A stretch of 64,000 bases of DNA from Trachythela sp. YZ-2020. Its lineage: Eukaryota > Cnidaria > Anthozoa > Malacalcyonacea > Clavulariidae. Where the stretch lies: assembly GCA_016169945.1 (NCBI GenBank), contig JADLSH010000389.1:434001-498000 (forward strand). The letters run 5' to 3'. A program made the translations under genes and the position numbers. Of the stretch, positions 1-10,608 are shown in pieces. Each line of letters begins with the position of its first letter. Position 1 is the first letter of the stretch. Under the pieces are notes generated by a model. The model searched no databases and was not told where the DNA came from. It saw only the letters and a program-made list of their open reading frames with translations.

Positions 1-1200
1 TTTTTACAATTTGACTTATTACGCTCTAATTGCTGCTCATATTTAATTACCAGCAGGCTGCATATTAATTAATAAAAACGCGTATAAGAGACCTGGGAAC
101 TAAGCTGACTGAGGTCTGCTGTTGTCGAACACTGGGACCGAACTGAGAAAGCATGTGTTTTGGTTAAAAACCCTTTATTTTTATCTGTGATTATTTGTGG
201 GGGATCAGTCTTTGGAGGCGGACTTTCCTACACCTGGCACGGGCGTTGGCATGTGCGTTTCGACCATTTCCTGAAAGAATATACGGACAACAATTTTTAG
301 TGTAACTTTACACTCTCGTTCTTGATTCCACTATCATAAAAACAAGGGGAAATCAATTAGCGCGTTTGTTTACATTTTGGCTCATACCAATTAGAATCCG
401 TGAATTTAAAGCCTTCCGTGCCGCTGAATTTTTACTTTTTTGATCCAATAACAATAAATTCTGATAAAACGTGCTTATTTCTTGAATTCCCCGGGATGCA
501 TTTTTTTATTTCGACTTTTTTTTATTTCGAACGTGAGATATTTATGTTTGAATAACCGTATTGCGGAACGCGTAATATCGCGTTTATTGCCGTAATTGAT
601 CACTTTTATGCAATATTGCATGTGTATCGTTAGGTAGTTTTGTAACGTTTTACAGTACCTCATTTTATTGTGCACACACCTAATAACACATTAAAAATGT
701 TATTTACTGTAATATCATTATGAAATGTATAATGTGTTATTGCACAACTTTTTGTATACCTATCTGTGTGGAGAGGTCGCATATTTTATATGGGTAAAGA
801 AAATTTCATTCTAATTATACGATTATTAATTTGTTTTCTTAAAGCAGAACTGTGTGAGTGTTTATTTATTTATCTGTCTGAATGTTTATCTATTTCACTG
901 TATATTTGTGTTTCAGATAGATATTTTGGAATATTAAATGATCAATTATAATCCTTGACCTCCTTTCGATTTAATTTAATGTAAAAGGAGTTCTCGTTTA
1001 TAGTTCTTGTCCTGTGTTTGATGTGTTCTCCAATTAAAGGAATGGGGATTTCATACCATAGGGCCTGGGGTATGATTGCCCAATTTTTAGGTCGCCACGA
1101 ACCTATATGAACATGCTTTGTGATTGCCGTTGATTATGACAATAGACCTTTCCCCTTATAGCAATAGGCCCGCTGAGCATGACGGTAGGAGGACGCCATT
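1..1200. other. AT-rich flank, no gene recognised
   Basis: Both strands hold only short open frames with no motif I recognise. The stretch reads like decayed non-coding DNA ahead of the transposon arm that begins near 1210. Confidence 0.5.
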
Positions 1201-1209
1201 TGCGTCCGA

Positions 1210-2065
1210 ACGAAATGGCCGCTACATGAGCGAGCGATTTCGCTCGGGAGAAGAAATGGGGGATTTTATCAATATTTTGCACCCATCGATGACTTTTTCC
1301 TATCGGGAGTTTGTCACTACACATGGACGAAATTTCAAGAAGATCCGTGCAAAAATTGCGAAGAAACTGCGTTGAGAAGATGACAAGTTGTGAACATGCT
1401 TCGCATAAATTTGCTCGCGAAATATTGACCACATGAACTTAAAACAGGTGAGTTAGCTTTTCAAATTGCAATCGTCTAATTTTTTTTTACAAAATAAGCT
1501 TCACTGATAGTTCTTATTGGATCTCAAAGTTATTTTACTTGTATACTTGTGTAAATGCCGTTTTGAGCTTTATGAAATTGACAAATGCTGTCACGATTTC
1601 GTTCGAATTTGTCATTAAGTGCCTTGGTCTGACCAAATGTTTTAGATTTGTTTGGCGCCAAAATATCCGAATTTAAATAAGAAACTCAAGCTCTAGCAAA
1701 AAATATGAAGGTGAAAGTGTTTTTCTTGGTTTATTGCTGTTGTTTGACCTCTTGTTAAAGCCTGCTGTGGTTCTTACTCTCCATTGTAATTTAATTGAGT
1801 TCTAGAATAATATTCAGGTAAATAAAAGTTACAGCTTTTAACTTATCTAAGCCTTTAACTTATATTAAATTTTTAGTTAGGATGTAAACATTTAGATAGG
1901 AATATATTAAGTAAATTAATAGTGAAATTCATTTAAAATCGTTTTAAAATTCTGTAGATTAATATATTGTAAATACTTGTAATATATAAATTGTACAGCT
2001 CACATAGTCTAGAAATATATAAAATTTAGTCTAAAATTTACAATATGGATGGTGAACCAAGCACT
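1210..2065 (+). repeat. Diverged inverted-repeat arm (partner 22435-23270)
   Basis: Reading this arm forward and 22435-23270 on the minus strand gives the same order of landmarks: GAGCGAGCGATTTCG, a block around GTTTGTCACTACA, AATTTCAAGAAGATCCG, CGCATAAATTTGCTCGCGAA, and finally a start codon followed by codons for GEPSTSH. The copies are visibly diverged and carry indels. This looks like the 5' leader of one DNA-transposon family present twice in opposite orientation. Confidence 0.75.
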
Positions 2066-2642
2066 TCACATAAGGTGAACGACAGTGAAATACGAGTGTT
2101 AAAAAAGTGGACAAGGGACTTAACATGCATGACCTTCCATTATCTACATATCAGCTGTTAACCAAGCATTTGGGAACTGAACATTCTGCTGCAGGTGCTC
2201 AGAAACACATGAAATTAAGTTACAAAATGTTCAAAGATAAATATGTCTGGCAAGATGAGGTTAAATGGAACATCTCGAGCTTCTTAGTTAAGGGCTGTTT
2301 AAATGCTGCTATGAAAAGTAATACGTACGCTGTTTACGTCCATTTAAATCAAGCAAATGGTGAGGTTGTGCATAGCAACTGCATATGTACAGCGGGCAAA
2401 GGTGGGCAATGTAAGCATGTTGTAGCTCTGCTTTTCAAATCATTTATAAATTGTTAAACATGACTGAAATTTCAGATCACCCTACCTGTACACAACTATT
2501 ACAGCAATGGCATGTACCCAGGAAAGACAAGTTAGATGAGGCTGTTCTATACGAGAACATTGTGTTTGAAAAGGCTGTGTATGAAAAAGATGTTAAAGGG
2601 GAACTCCAGCCCCAAGACAAGTTAGGTTTATATAAAAGATAA
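2045..2642 (+). pseudogene. SWIM zinc-finger transposon protein, broken
   Basis: The leader ATG at 2045 opens a frame beginning M-D-G-E-P-S-T-S-H, the same start as the THAP protein at 22452 on the minus strand, but this frame soon closes. A second frame from 2107 to 2457 ends with a SWIM zinc finger: CICTAGKGGQCKH gives the C-x-C-x(n)-C-x-H ligands. After a frame change near 2450 the protein continues to 2642 with a QQWHVPRK stretch. SWIM domains of this type occur in invertebrate transposon proteins, often beside a YqaJ nuclease, which I do not see here. Two frame shifts make it a pseudogene. Its role in transposition is not known to me. Confidence 0.6.
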
Positions 2643-2830
2643 TACCTTAAATAGATTGTTTCTGAAATATCTCGGTCTAATTCTTTATAGTAAAGGAGAA
2701 ATTTATCGTCAAAGTTCGCGATTTTTGCAAATTTTGAGGCCATATTGTTCTTTCCCGTGCAGACGCGAATTTGGTCAGCGCCCGCATTTTTGACGTCATT
2801 GCGTGCTTCTTTATCGCGGGAATTTAAAAA
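2597..2830 (-). repeat. Dispersed transposon segment, copy A
   Basis: Reading from 2597, the block GGGGAACTCCAGCCCCAAGA, then a run of about 220 bases to the GCGTGCTTC near 2810, matches 20650-21195 in the opposite orientation. The second copy is split by a foldback insertion. In both places the block lies downstream of a GEPSTSH-type start, so it is probably an internal part or end of the same element family. Confidence 0.65.
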
Positions 2831-2891
2831 TGTACTGGCGCGCGGTATTAAAATTATATACTTATAGCAGTAAAAGTTTAATAAAAGTAAA

Positions 2892-2993
2892 ATGCCGCAT
2901 TGTACCGTGCCTTTGTGTACAAGATTATCACAGATTACCAAATGGCCGCTCAAAAGTGTTCGGCTGCGGAATCAAGCAAGAAAGGTTTGGTGA
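2892..2993 (+). pseudogene. THAP domain N-terminal stub
   Basis: A 33-residue frame starts M-P-H-C-T-V-P-L-C-T, with the C-x(4)-C spacing found at the start of THAP zinc-coordinating DNA-binding domains. The rest of a THAP domain (conserved Trp, C-x2-H, AVPSIF) is not present downstream. It may be a first exon or a decayed fragment. The evidence is short, so the call is weak. Confidence 0.3.
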
Positions 2994-3000
2994 TTAGTTG

Positions 3001-3532
3001 TTTTACGTACTGAATACTGATAGTCCATTTACTTGTATATTTGTCTACATAGAATACAATCTTTTAAATAATGTAAATATAATATAAAGAAAATATTTTT
3101 TTGATCAAATTAATAACAAATATGTACAAATTCATCATCCAGTACTGTAGTACATTCACAATATTCATTCTAATTTAAGGAGGTTTTGCAACATTGAAAA
3201 GATTATCAGTCAGTGGCAAAGAAGCATGTCCTATTCTAATTTTTACTTTTAATTCAATAGCTTTACTTCTGAACTGGTTGAAATTTAGCAGAACCAGAGT
3301 GAATTAATAGGGTGAATATTTTTTACAATATCCCTGCTAAATTGTAGCCAGTCTATTATTTATTTTTGGTTAGCATTGTCAAGGTTACAACAACATTGGA
3401 AAAAGGAAAATTTGTTCTGGGTGGCACTTGTGCATATATAAATATAGGCACTTCAAATGATGATGCTGGACAAGCAAACTGTACTTCAACTATTATTGAA
3501 ACAATGAGAGATAAAGAAGTTCAGACATTACC
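3001..3532. other. Non-coding interior of DNA transposon
   Basis: No gene is visible. The stretch lies between the THAP stub and the transposase and probably contains decayed exons or introns of the same element. Confidence 0.4.
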
Positions 3533-4881
3533 ATGTTAAGGACTATTGGAACCCAAACTGAAGATTTCCATGTACAAGGAACTACTAGCAAACACTATAT
3601 CAATGAATTACTTCATTTAGAAGATCACAGTTACTCCTCGGGCCCAAATAATGATCCTTCAACAGATAGGAATAGAGAAATTGTGGAATCTTGTCCAACA
3701 CTATGCACAGCAGTCTCTAAAGAACAGTTGCTTGATTGTGGTGATGTCCAAAATGAGGTAACTGTGGAATCAACAAACCAAGGATCTTCAAATGAAGCAG
3801 ATAATGATAGTTGTCTGAGTGACAGCTGTTCTCCATATTGTCCTTCAGCTTCTGATGATGAATATTCCAGCGATACTGCACATCCTTCTCTGGAAAAAAA
3901 ATTATAGCGTTTGAAAGTCAGCTACATAAACTATTTAAGATTCGTCAACAATGTGGTAGTCCAATTGATACAACAACCCAAAAAGATCAAGGAAGTATGG
4001 TTACTATCATTACAAATTGTATGAATGGGCATAGTGTATCCTGGCAATCACAACCTGATATTGATGGAACTTCAGCAGGAAACCTACTAATTCCAGCAGC
4101 TATTATATTTAGCGGCAACACATATAAACACACTGCAGAGTTTGCTAAGCACCTTAGCCTTCAATTTGTTAGCTCCTCCCATTACTATGATACCCTGAAA
4201 ACCATTCGATTCGCAGTAGTACAACACACTTGGAGAACAACCCAGACAGGCATAGTGAAACAGTTAAAGAAAAGCAGCAGTGTGGATGTATGCGGTGACG
4301 GGCGGTGCGATAGTCCTTGGCATTCAGCTAAATACGGCACTTACACCCTCATGGATGAGAAAACCAACTTGATAGTTGAATTTAACATTGTGCAAGTGAC
4401 AGAGGTTACATCATCTAATGCGATGGAATATGAAGGCTGCAGCAGAACTCTAAATTCAATTATCAAGAAGAAAATTCCAATCCGATGCCTTACAACAGAC
4501 CGCCACACAACAATTACAGCGCGAATGAGGACGAACTATTCGAACATTGAACATCAATATGATGTGTGGCATTTGAGTAAATGGGTCACAAAAAAGCTGA
4601 CAAAGAAGGCGAAAAAGAACGGCTGTGAAGAATGGGTGGCCAAAGAGATAAAGACCCCAAAGTCATACAGCCATGTAGAGGGTATCCTGAATGATGTGGT
4701 TTTGTGCAAGAAAGGCAAAAAATTTAGGTATAAGCCAACCGTTCAAGCTAAATGTATAGTGACAATCAGGCATACAGTATACACTTTCCGAAACGGAGAG
4801 ATCATTTGCAGATCAACTACAACTTTACTTCTCGTACAGATTCGGAGATGGCGGCCATGCGTCTTTGGGCTCCGCTTTTAG
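3533..4881 (+). pseudogene. DDE transposase, Kolobok-like, C-terminally disrupted
   Basis: The first frame (3533-3907) is acidic and Ser-rich with an IGTQTE motif. A run of eight A residues near 3893-3900 breaks the frame; the next frame continues with FESQLHKLF, a CGSPI knuckle, CMNGHSVSWQSQP and the core VDVCGDGRCDSP...SAKYGTYTLMD, then LTTDRH and VWHLSKWVTKKLTKKAKKNG. This DGxxDSP and TDRH pattern belongs to a cut-and-paste transposase family that I associate with Kolobok elements (TTAA target sites); the family name is from memory. The canonical glycine after DSP is Trp. The C-terminal part shifts frame near 4750 and runs into LINE-A. The protein would bind element ends and cut DNA in the nucleus, but this copy is dead. 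Confidence 0.65.
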
Positions 4882-7800
4882 TTCTGCTTCTTGCCTGCCA
4901 ATTGAAGCTGAAATGGAGCAAGTTTGTACAAAACTACGACTTAGATATATGTGAAGATTTACAAACGACTTGTACTCAAATAATCTCTAAAAATACTACC
5001 GAATTACTGAGAAATGAAAGTGGGTATCGAGAGTTCAGTCGGGCAAAGAAATCGTGTGTAATTTTCCGACTTGGCCGCTTGAACGGCCCTTCACAACTTT
5101 CTATGTTGTTATTACTGCTTGGTGGAGATATCGAAGTAAACCCTGGACATAACTGGAAGTTCCCTTGTGGCATTTGTCTTAAACCTGTTAAGAAGAACCA
5201 GGCGGGAATTCAGTGCGGCGAATGTAGTAACTGGTTTCATGTAAATACAAAATGTATTGACATATCCCCGGCTGTGTATAGCACCTTAGTAAACAGCTCA
5301 TGCATGTGGATTTGCCCGACGTGTGGTCTCCCAAACTTTTCAGATTCATTATTTGACAGCTCAATAGACTCATTTAATTCATCAAACGTCTTTGAACCGC
5401 TAAACCAAACTACCTTAGTAGAATCGCTATCACCAGGCAGAGTTCCTGTACACAATAGAAACAAAGAGAAGCTACCTAGACGAAGCAATTTAACATGCTT
5501 GGTCGTCAACTGCCGGAGCGTTAAGAACAAAATAGCGGATCTCGCTGTTGTCATAAACGAGTATAAACCTGATATTGTTCTTGGGAATGAATCTTGGCTC
5601 AAGTCTGATATAAACAGCAGCGAAATCTTCCCCGAGAATTATAAGGTCTACAGAAAAGACAGGGACAATAACAGCAGGGGCGGTGGAGTTTTTCAAGCAG
5701 TAAAGAATGACCTGATAATGACCCATCGCTCTGAGTGGGACTCTGATTGTGAAATTATATGGACACAGTGTCGGTTGGCTGGAATAAGAACTGCAAAATC
5801 TATCTACTTCGGGTCTTACTATCGACCAAATATATCTGATATGAAAAGTCTTGAAGAGCTAAATACATCGTTATTGAAAATGGGAACTGCTTTACATAAG
5901 AACAATGTAATCCTCACTGGCGATTTCAATGCACCAGACGTTAATTGGGATAATTCACTCGACCAAGACGATTTAACTACAGCGTCTAAAAGGCTCCTGG
6001 AGGTACTTGATGACAATGACTTAATCCAGTTTGTCAAAGAGCCGACTAGGCGACAAGGGACCACTCAAAATATCTTGGACCTCGTCTTATCGAATAATAA
6101 ACATATTATCGGCGGAGTCAAAGTCATTGATGGTATAAGTGACCATGATATTGTCCTATTTACTGTCAAGACATCTTGCCAGCGGAAACGAAATGTTAAA
6201 CGTAAAGTTTACATTAAGAAGAAAGCTGATTCTGCTCGTATCAAGCAAGAGCTGCAAACATTAATTACGACTCAGAATCAGGAACCTAATTCAAGCGATG
6301 TGTCAGTTGACAAGATGTGGGCGGACTTTGAAGGAAATATCCGACGCATAATGGATACTTGTATACCTCACAAAATGTCCAGCTCAAGATACAACCTCCC
6401 CTGGTTCAACCGCTTACTTAGAAGGAAAACAAGAATTAAACAACGTCTTTACAATAAGGCAAAGAAATCAGGAAATCCTGCACATTGGAATGAATTTCGG
6501 ACTGCTAGGAAACGACTGCAAAAGGACTTGAAGTCTACAAGAGAAACGTATATTTCAGATTTCCTGGGAACCGCGATAGAAGAAAATCCAAAGTGCTATT
6601 GGTCGTATATTAAACAATTAAAAAATGAGGATCCTGGCGTAGCTGACTTCAAAGTTGATGGCAGAATTATAAGTGACGGAAATTTGAAATCGGAACTCCT
6701 GAGTAAACAGTTTTCTAGTGTGTTTACAGACGAAAATCCTAATAATATTCCTCCCGTCGGTCTAGACCTGAAACCGAGCATTGGCACCATTATTATTACA
6801 ATTCCAGGTGTTATTAAACAGTTACAGTCCTTGAAACCACATAAAGCAAGTGGCCCAGATGAGATACCCCCGTGGTTTCTTAAAGAATATGCAATGGAAA
6901 TTGGCCCTATGTTGGCAGCAATTTTTCAAACCTCCATCGATAGTGGATGTACACCATCTAAATGGAAACATGCTAATGTGTGTGGTGTGCATAAGAATGG
7001 TCCCAAATCAGATCCCGCAAATTACAGACCTATTTCACTAACCTGCATATCATCAAAGGTCCTCGAACATATTATTCATAGTCATGTGATGAAACACCTA
7101 AAACAACACGCGATTCTCACAGATGTACAACATGGATTCAGAGCAAGACGATCCACAGTAACGCAATTAATCTTGGCGATTCATGATATGGCCAAGGCGA
7201 TCCAAGACAACAAGTCTATTCATGCCGCAGTATTAGACTTTAGCAAGGCCTTCGATAAAGTTCCTCACAAACGTCTTATTATTAAGTTACAGTATTATGG
7301 AATCCATGGATCCCTGCTTCGTTGGTTTGAGTCATTCTTAACTAACCGTTCTCAAACAGTGGTGTGTGAAGGCAAGCATTCCCACCCTACCCAGGTAACA
7401 TCTGGAGTGCCGCAGGGAACTGTGTTGGGACCACTTTTATTTCTATTATACGTAAACGATCTGCCGGACAATCTGAAGTCCCAAATCAGACTTTTCGCCG
7501 AAGATGCGTTACTATATGGCGTAATGTCAAATGAGGAAGATGGTGACCAACTCCAGGAAGATCTACAACAACTCGAAGAGTGGCAAAATAAGTGGCAAAT
7601 GTCATTTAATCCTTCTAAGTGTAAAACGATCTGTATTTCTACCAAGAAAACTCCACCCCAGAGGGTATATTCCTTCTGTGGGGTCAAACTGGAACAAGTT
7701 GAATCGATGTCATACTTGGGAGTCACTCTTAATGATGATTTGAAGTGGTCCAATCATGTCTCTGCTATCTCTAGTAAAGCAAGCAGAGTCTTAGGAATGA

Positions 7801-8315
7801 TGAAAAGAAATCTTTGGAACTGCCCTAAAAAAGTGAAAGAAATTGCATACACGGCAATTGTACGTCCAAAACTTGAATACGCGTGTGCTGCTTGGGATCC
7901 CTATCTTCAAAAGGACATCGCTTCCCTTGAGAGAGTTCAGAGAAAAGCAGCACGGTTTTGTAGCAACAATTATCATCCCACAGCCAGTGTCACAGACATG
8001 CTACACGAGTTAGGATGGACCACCTTGGAGCTAAGAAGAACAATGACTCGGCTAGCCTTGTTATATAAGATGAGCCGAGGGCAAATCGATGTTGACACCC
8101 AGACTCATCTGAATCCAAACACCGAACGTAGAACTCGCGCAAGCCATCAATATAGATATATACAAGACAAAGCCACAAAGAACACGTACTTTTATTCTTT
8201 TTTCCCTAGAACTATAAGGCATTGGAATAGTCTACCAGCAGAGATTGCTGAGTTAAATTCCTTTGAACTTTTTAAGTCTGAACTATTAGAATACCTAGTT
8301 GACAATCAGGACTAA
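4848..8315 (+). CDS. LINE-A, CR1-like non-LTR retrotransposon polyprotein
   Basis: This 1155-residue frame is open from end to end. I chose ATG 4848 because it has a strong start context (GAGATGGCGGCC) and because residues upstream in the same frame resemble transposase sequence. Residues 1-25 are hydrophobic and signal-peptide-like. Residues 92-101 are a 2A-like motif GGDIEVNPGH. Residues 107-155 are a PHD-type zinc finger (CGIC, CGEC, H, C, CPTC). An APE-type endonuclease follows at about 214-435, with NESW, GDFN and SDHD motifs. The reverse transcriptase spans about 680-960 with DFSKAFD and GVPQGT. The usual FADD box at 883-886 reads FAED, so one catalytic aspartate is glutamate. Such proteins copy their own RNA into nicked target DNA. 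The element looks young and full length, but its RT is probably inactive. Confidence 0.9.
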   Translation: MAAMRLWAPLLVLLLACQLKLKWSKFVQNYDLDICEDLQTTCTQIISKNTTELLRNESGYREFSRAKKSCVIFRLGRLNGPSQLSMLLLLLGGDIEVNPGHNWKFPCGICLKPVKKNQAGIQCGECSNWFHVNTKCIDISPAVYSTLVNSSCMWICPTCGLPNFSDSLFDSSIDSFNSSNVFEPLNQTTLVESLSPGRVPVHNRNKEKLPRRSNLTCLVVNCRSVKNKIADLAVVINEYKPDIVLGNESWLKSDINSSEIFPENYKVYRKDRDNNSRGGGVFQAVKNDLIMTHRSEWDSDCEIIWTQCRLAGIRTAKSIYFGSYYRPNISDMKSLEELNTSLLKMGTALHKNNVILTGDFNAPDVNWDNSLDQDDLTTASKRLLEVLDDNDLIQFVKEPTRRQGTTQNILDLVLSNNKHIIGGVKVIDGISDHDIVLFTVKTSCQRKRNVKRKVYIKKKADSARIKQELQTLITTQNQEPNSSDVSVDKMWADFEGNIRRIMDTCIPHKMSSSRYNLPWFNRLLRRKTRIKQRLYNKAKKSGNPAHWNEFRTARKRLQKDLKSTRETYISDFLGTAIEENPKCYWSYIKQLKNEDPGVADFKVDGRIISDGNLKSELLSKQFSSVFTDENPNNIPPVGLDLKPSIGTIIITIPGVIKQLQSLKPHKASGPDEIPPWFLKEYAMEIGPMLAAIFQTSIDSGCTPSKWKHANVCGVHKNGPKSDPANYRPISLTCISSKVLEHIIHSHVMKHLKQHAILTDVQHGFRARRSTVTQLILAIHDMAKAIQDNKSIHAAVLDFSKAFDKVPHKRLIIKLQYYGIHGSLLRWFESFLTNRSQTVVCEGKHSHPTQVTSGVPQGTVLGPLLFLLYVNDLPDNLKSQIRLFAEDALLYGVMSNEEDGDQLQEDLQQLEEWQNKWQMSFNPSKCKTICISTKKTPPQRVYSFCGVKLEQVESMSYLGVTLNDDLKWSNHVSAISSKASRVLGMMKRNLWNCPKKVKEIAYTAIVRPKLEYACAAWDPYLQKDIASLERVQRKAARFCSNNYHPTASVTDMLHELGWTTLELRRTMTRLALLYKMSRGQIDVDTQTHLNPNTERRTRASHQYRYIQDKATKNTYFYSFFPRTIRHWNSLPAEIAELNSFELFKSELLEYLVDNQD

Positions 8316-8529
8316 TGTATTTTATCCTATGTACTTGAACTTTTTTTTTTAGAATTTTATATACTGTACATCATAGATATTTTAGTTTTAAATAGTTGGT
8401 GTGATATCATTTGTAGATTTTACCGACTTAATTATATGTAGATGTAGAAAACAGAATGTTATCGAAAAGCATAAAACAAGAATGAATAATAAACAAAAGT
8501 GACAGACTTGTTGTTTTGGTTAACTGGAA
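8316..8529 (+). other. LINE-A 3' untranslated region
   Basis: AT-rich sequence with a poly-T run follows the LINE-A stop codon, and AATAATAAAC occurs near 8485. No clear tail repeat ends this element. The next LINE fragment begins by about 8530. Confidence 0.5.
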
Positions 8530-9142
8530 GTTATTGTTAATGCTGCAATTAAAGTGTACCAAGGCTTGATTGAGCCCTATTTGACCTATTGTGCCTCCGT
8601 TTGGGATGGCATGGGTAGCGAATTATGCGAGAAATTACAAAAACTACAGAATAGGGCTGCCCGAGTCATCGCCTGTTCATCATATGATATCTCATCGACC
8701 TCTCTCCTGGAAGAGCTTAATTGGAATAAACTATCCATAAATCGAAGGAAACAACAAGCAATTCTCATGCATAAGACTATCAATAAACGTACACCGCTCT
8801 ACTTACAAGAGATGTTCACTTTTAATGAGCATGTCTATAGTCTTAAATTAATTGTTCCAAGACCGCGCACCGATTACCTAAAACGCTCTTTTAGCTACAG
8901 TGGTGCGTTGTTGTGGAATGGTTTACCGGGATCTCTCAGATCAATGTCTAATCTTACTGCTTTTAAAACAGGCATAAAAGCATTTTGCTCTAATAATCTC
9001 GACTCCCATACGGCAATCAGGTAGAACTGTTATATGTTGCATGCATTATTCTTTTTAAGATTTTTAATATTTTATAATGTATTGTTACTGATGATTTTAT
9101 GTATTCAGATAAAGTTTATGATGATGATGATGATGATGAATG
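8530..9142 (+). pseudogene. 5'-truncated LINE 3' fragment with (ATG)n tail
   Basis: An open frame from about 8530 to 9024 encodes the reverse-transcriptase C-terminal region. Typical landmarks are GLIEPYLTYCASVWDG, LQKLQNRAARVI and LIVPRPRTDYLKRSFSYSGALLWNGLP. The 3' untranslated part ends in an (ATG)n microsatellite at 9118-9139. The fragment begins abruptly right behind LINE-A, as expected of a 5'-truncated insertion. It belongs to a different LINE family from LINE-A, closer to the LINE-E 3' part at 44104-44889. Confidence 0.8.
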
Positions 9143-9700
9143 TTAATAATAAACTCAAAGTCGTCTTCATCACCTGGGGGTGGAAAAAGTGCTCGAATGC
9201 AGCTAACAGCACATGATGGAAGAACAACTCGTATTTCTTTCCCTACAACTCCTCAACTCCATCGCATTAGCTGTCGGTACGCGACATGCCGAAATATTTT
9301 GTGATCAGGACCTTCATACGCTTCACTTCCATACTCCTGTTTATATTGTAACCAAGCAGCCTGTAAAACCCATCGATCGAAACAGACTGTGTGGAAACCT
9401 GGATTATCTGTTATACAATCATATGGCATGGTTGGCTTTACATATTAATTAACCTCATCGTTTTTATTAGCGACCTGTACAATTTCATGGCAACAGACGC
9501 ATTCTTCCTCCCTATCCATTATCTGACAATGTTCGCATAAACACCTAACAAAAACAAATGATTGTGCGGGGAATGATACAATTTAAGAACAAGAAAATTC
9601 AATATGCCAATAGAAACTATAAATTATGATGTTTTACCAGTCAAGGTTACCCAAACGAACGGACAATTCTTCATCGTCAATCGACATATTACTGTATGTT
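9143..9700 (-). pseudogene. P2X7 C-terminal (ballast-type) domain gene, broken
   Basis: Read on the minus strand, a short exon ends ELSVRLGNLDW at 9638 and is followed by a 93-base intron (9545-9637) with GT-AG ends. The next exon starts in the right phase, completing the Trp codon and reading CLCEHCQIM, EEECVCC, CITDNPGFHTVCFDRWVLQAAW, FRHVAYRQLMRW, IRVVLPSCAV and IRALFP. This cysteine and aromatic pattern is the zinc-binding intracellular domain first described in the mammalian P2X7 channel. In invertebrates it is often found alone or in transposons. No channel part is present. Two in-frame stops interrupt it, one after DEVN (near 9450) and one at a Trp position near 9232. The C-terminal end runs into the (CAT)n complement of the LINE tail. 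Confidence 0.8.
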
Positions 9701-9749
9701 CGCCTTCGATGTCAGCTGATTGACCACTATTGCTGTTGGAATCTCGTCT

Positions 9750-10004
9750 ACAATCTTGGCCAAAAACCGTAGAACGATGAGTCATTTTCTGTGCATTAGT
9801 GATGCACTCCCCCCCCCCCCCCCATTCAATGTTGATGTTCAGTGACTTGGCATCTGGGACAAACAAACTATTACGTCCAGTAAGAATGCTAGAAAGCAAC
9901 ATTGAATGGGGGCGCGGGGGGAGATACAATTTCATGTTAAAACCCGATAGTAGGGAAAATCGATTATTCTGTCCGTCGTTCCACGAACTTTTGGCCAAGA
10001 TTGT
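9750..10004. mobile_element. 255-bp MITE, copy 1, with CT target duplication
   Basis: Both ends carry the perfect inverted repeat ACAATCTTGGCCAAAA. A second inverted pair inside, CATTCAATGTTG and CAACATTGAATG, is joined to runs of C and G. The element is flanked by CT on each side, a 2-bp target duplication. A nearly identical 255-bp copy lies at 20229-20483. It has no coding capacity. On the minus strand the site is next to a splice-acceptor-like ATTCAG. Confidence 0.9.
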
Positions 10005-10006
10005 CT

Positions 10007-10608
10007 GAATGTAATCATATTTCATATTTTGTTTTATGAATGCTTGAAATTCATTGAAGGCGCGTTATATTTTCGGAGCATTAATATAAAGAATCGCTGA
10101 TATCATATAAAATACTCTTGAAATTCGTATATTGATTAGATTCAAAATTAACTTAAGGTGGCCCTGCAACTAAACTCCTCAATATACGAAATATTCCTTA
10201 GGTTTAGACTAAGCGCTATAACGGGCTTTTCAAAAATATAAGTTTACCATTTTACTCTAAAATCGTTTCGTTGCCAAATGCACATTTGTCCATATATTTA
10301 AAGTTTAACTGCGACCATTTAGACACGACAATAAAGTGTTTATTAAACTGGTACATACACGTGTTAATCTTGAAACATTGAACATATATATTGACCGAGT
10401 AAGGCAGGGTATAAGTATATAAACCGGCTACAGGTTTACCGCGTATAAAGAAACAACTTCGTGTAAATACACTGTCCAAGAAAAATTTAAATCTGTATAT
10501 AGCGGGATTCTGTTGACAGAAAACTCGAGACTTAAGTTGAAATTAATGTACATTGCAAAAATATATGTCCCAAGTCCTTGAAACATTGAACAAAATGTTT
10601 GTTCAAAG
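10007..10608. other. No gene; leader region of LINE-B
   Basis: This AT-rich stretch has no recognisable coding frame on either strand. The last part, close to 10608, may be the 5' untranslated region of LINE-B, since the ORF1 start follows directly. Confidence 0.4.
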
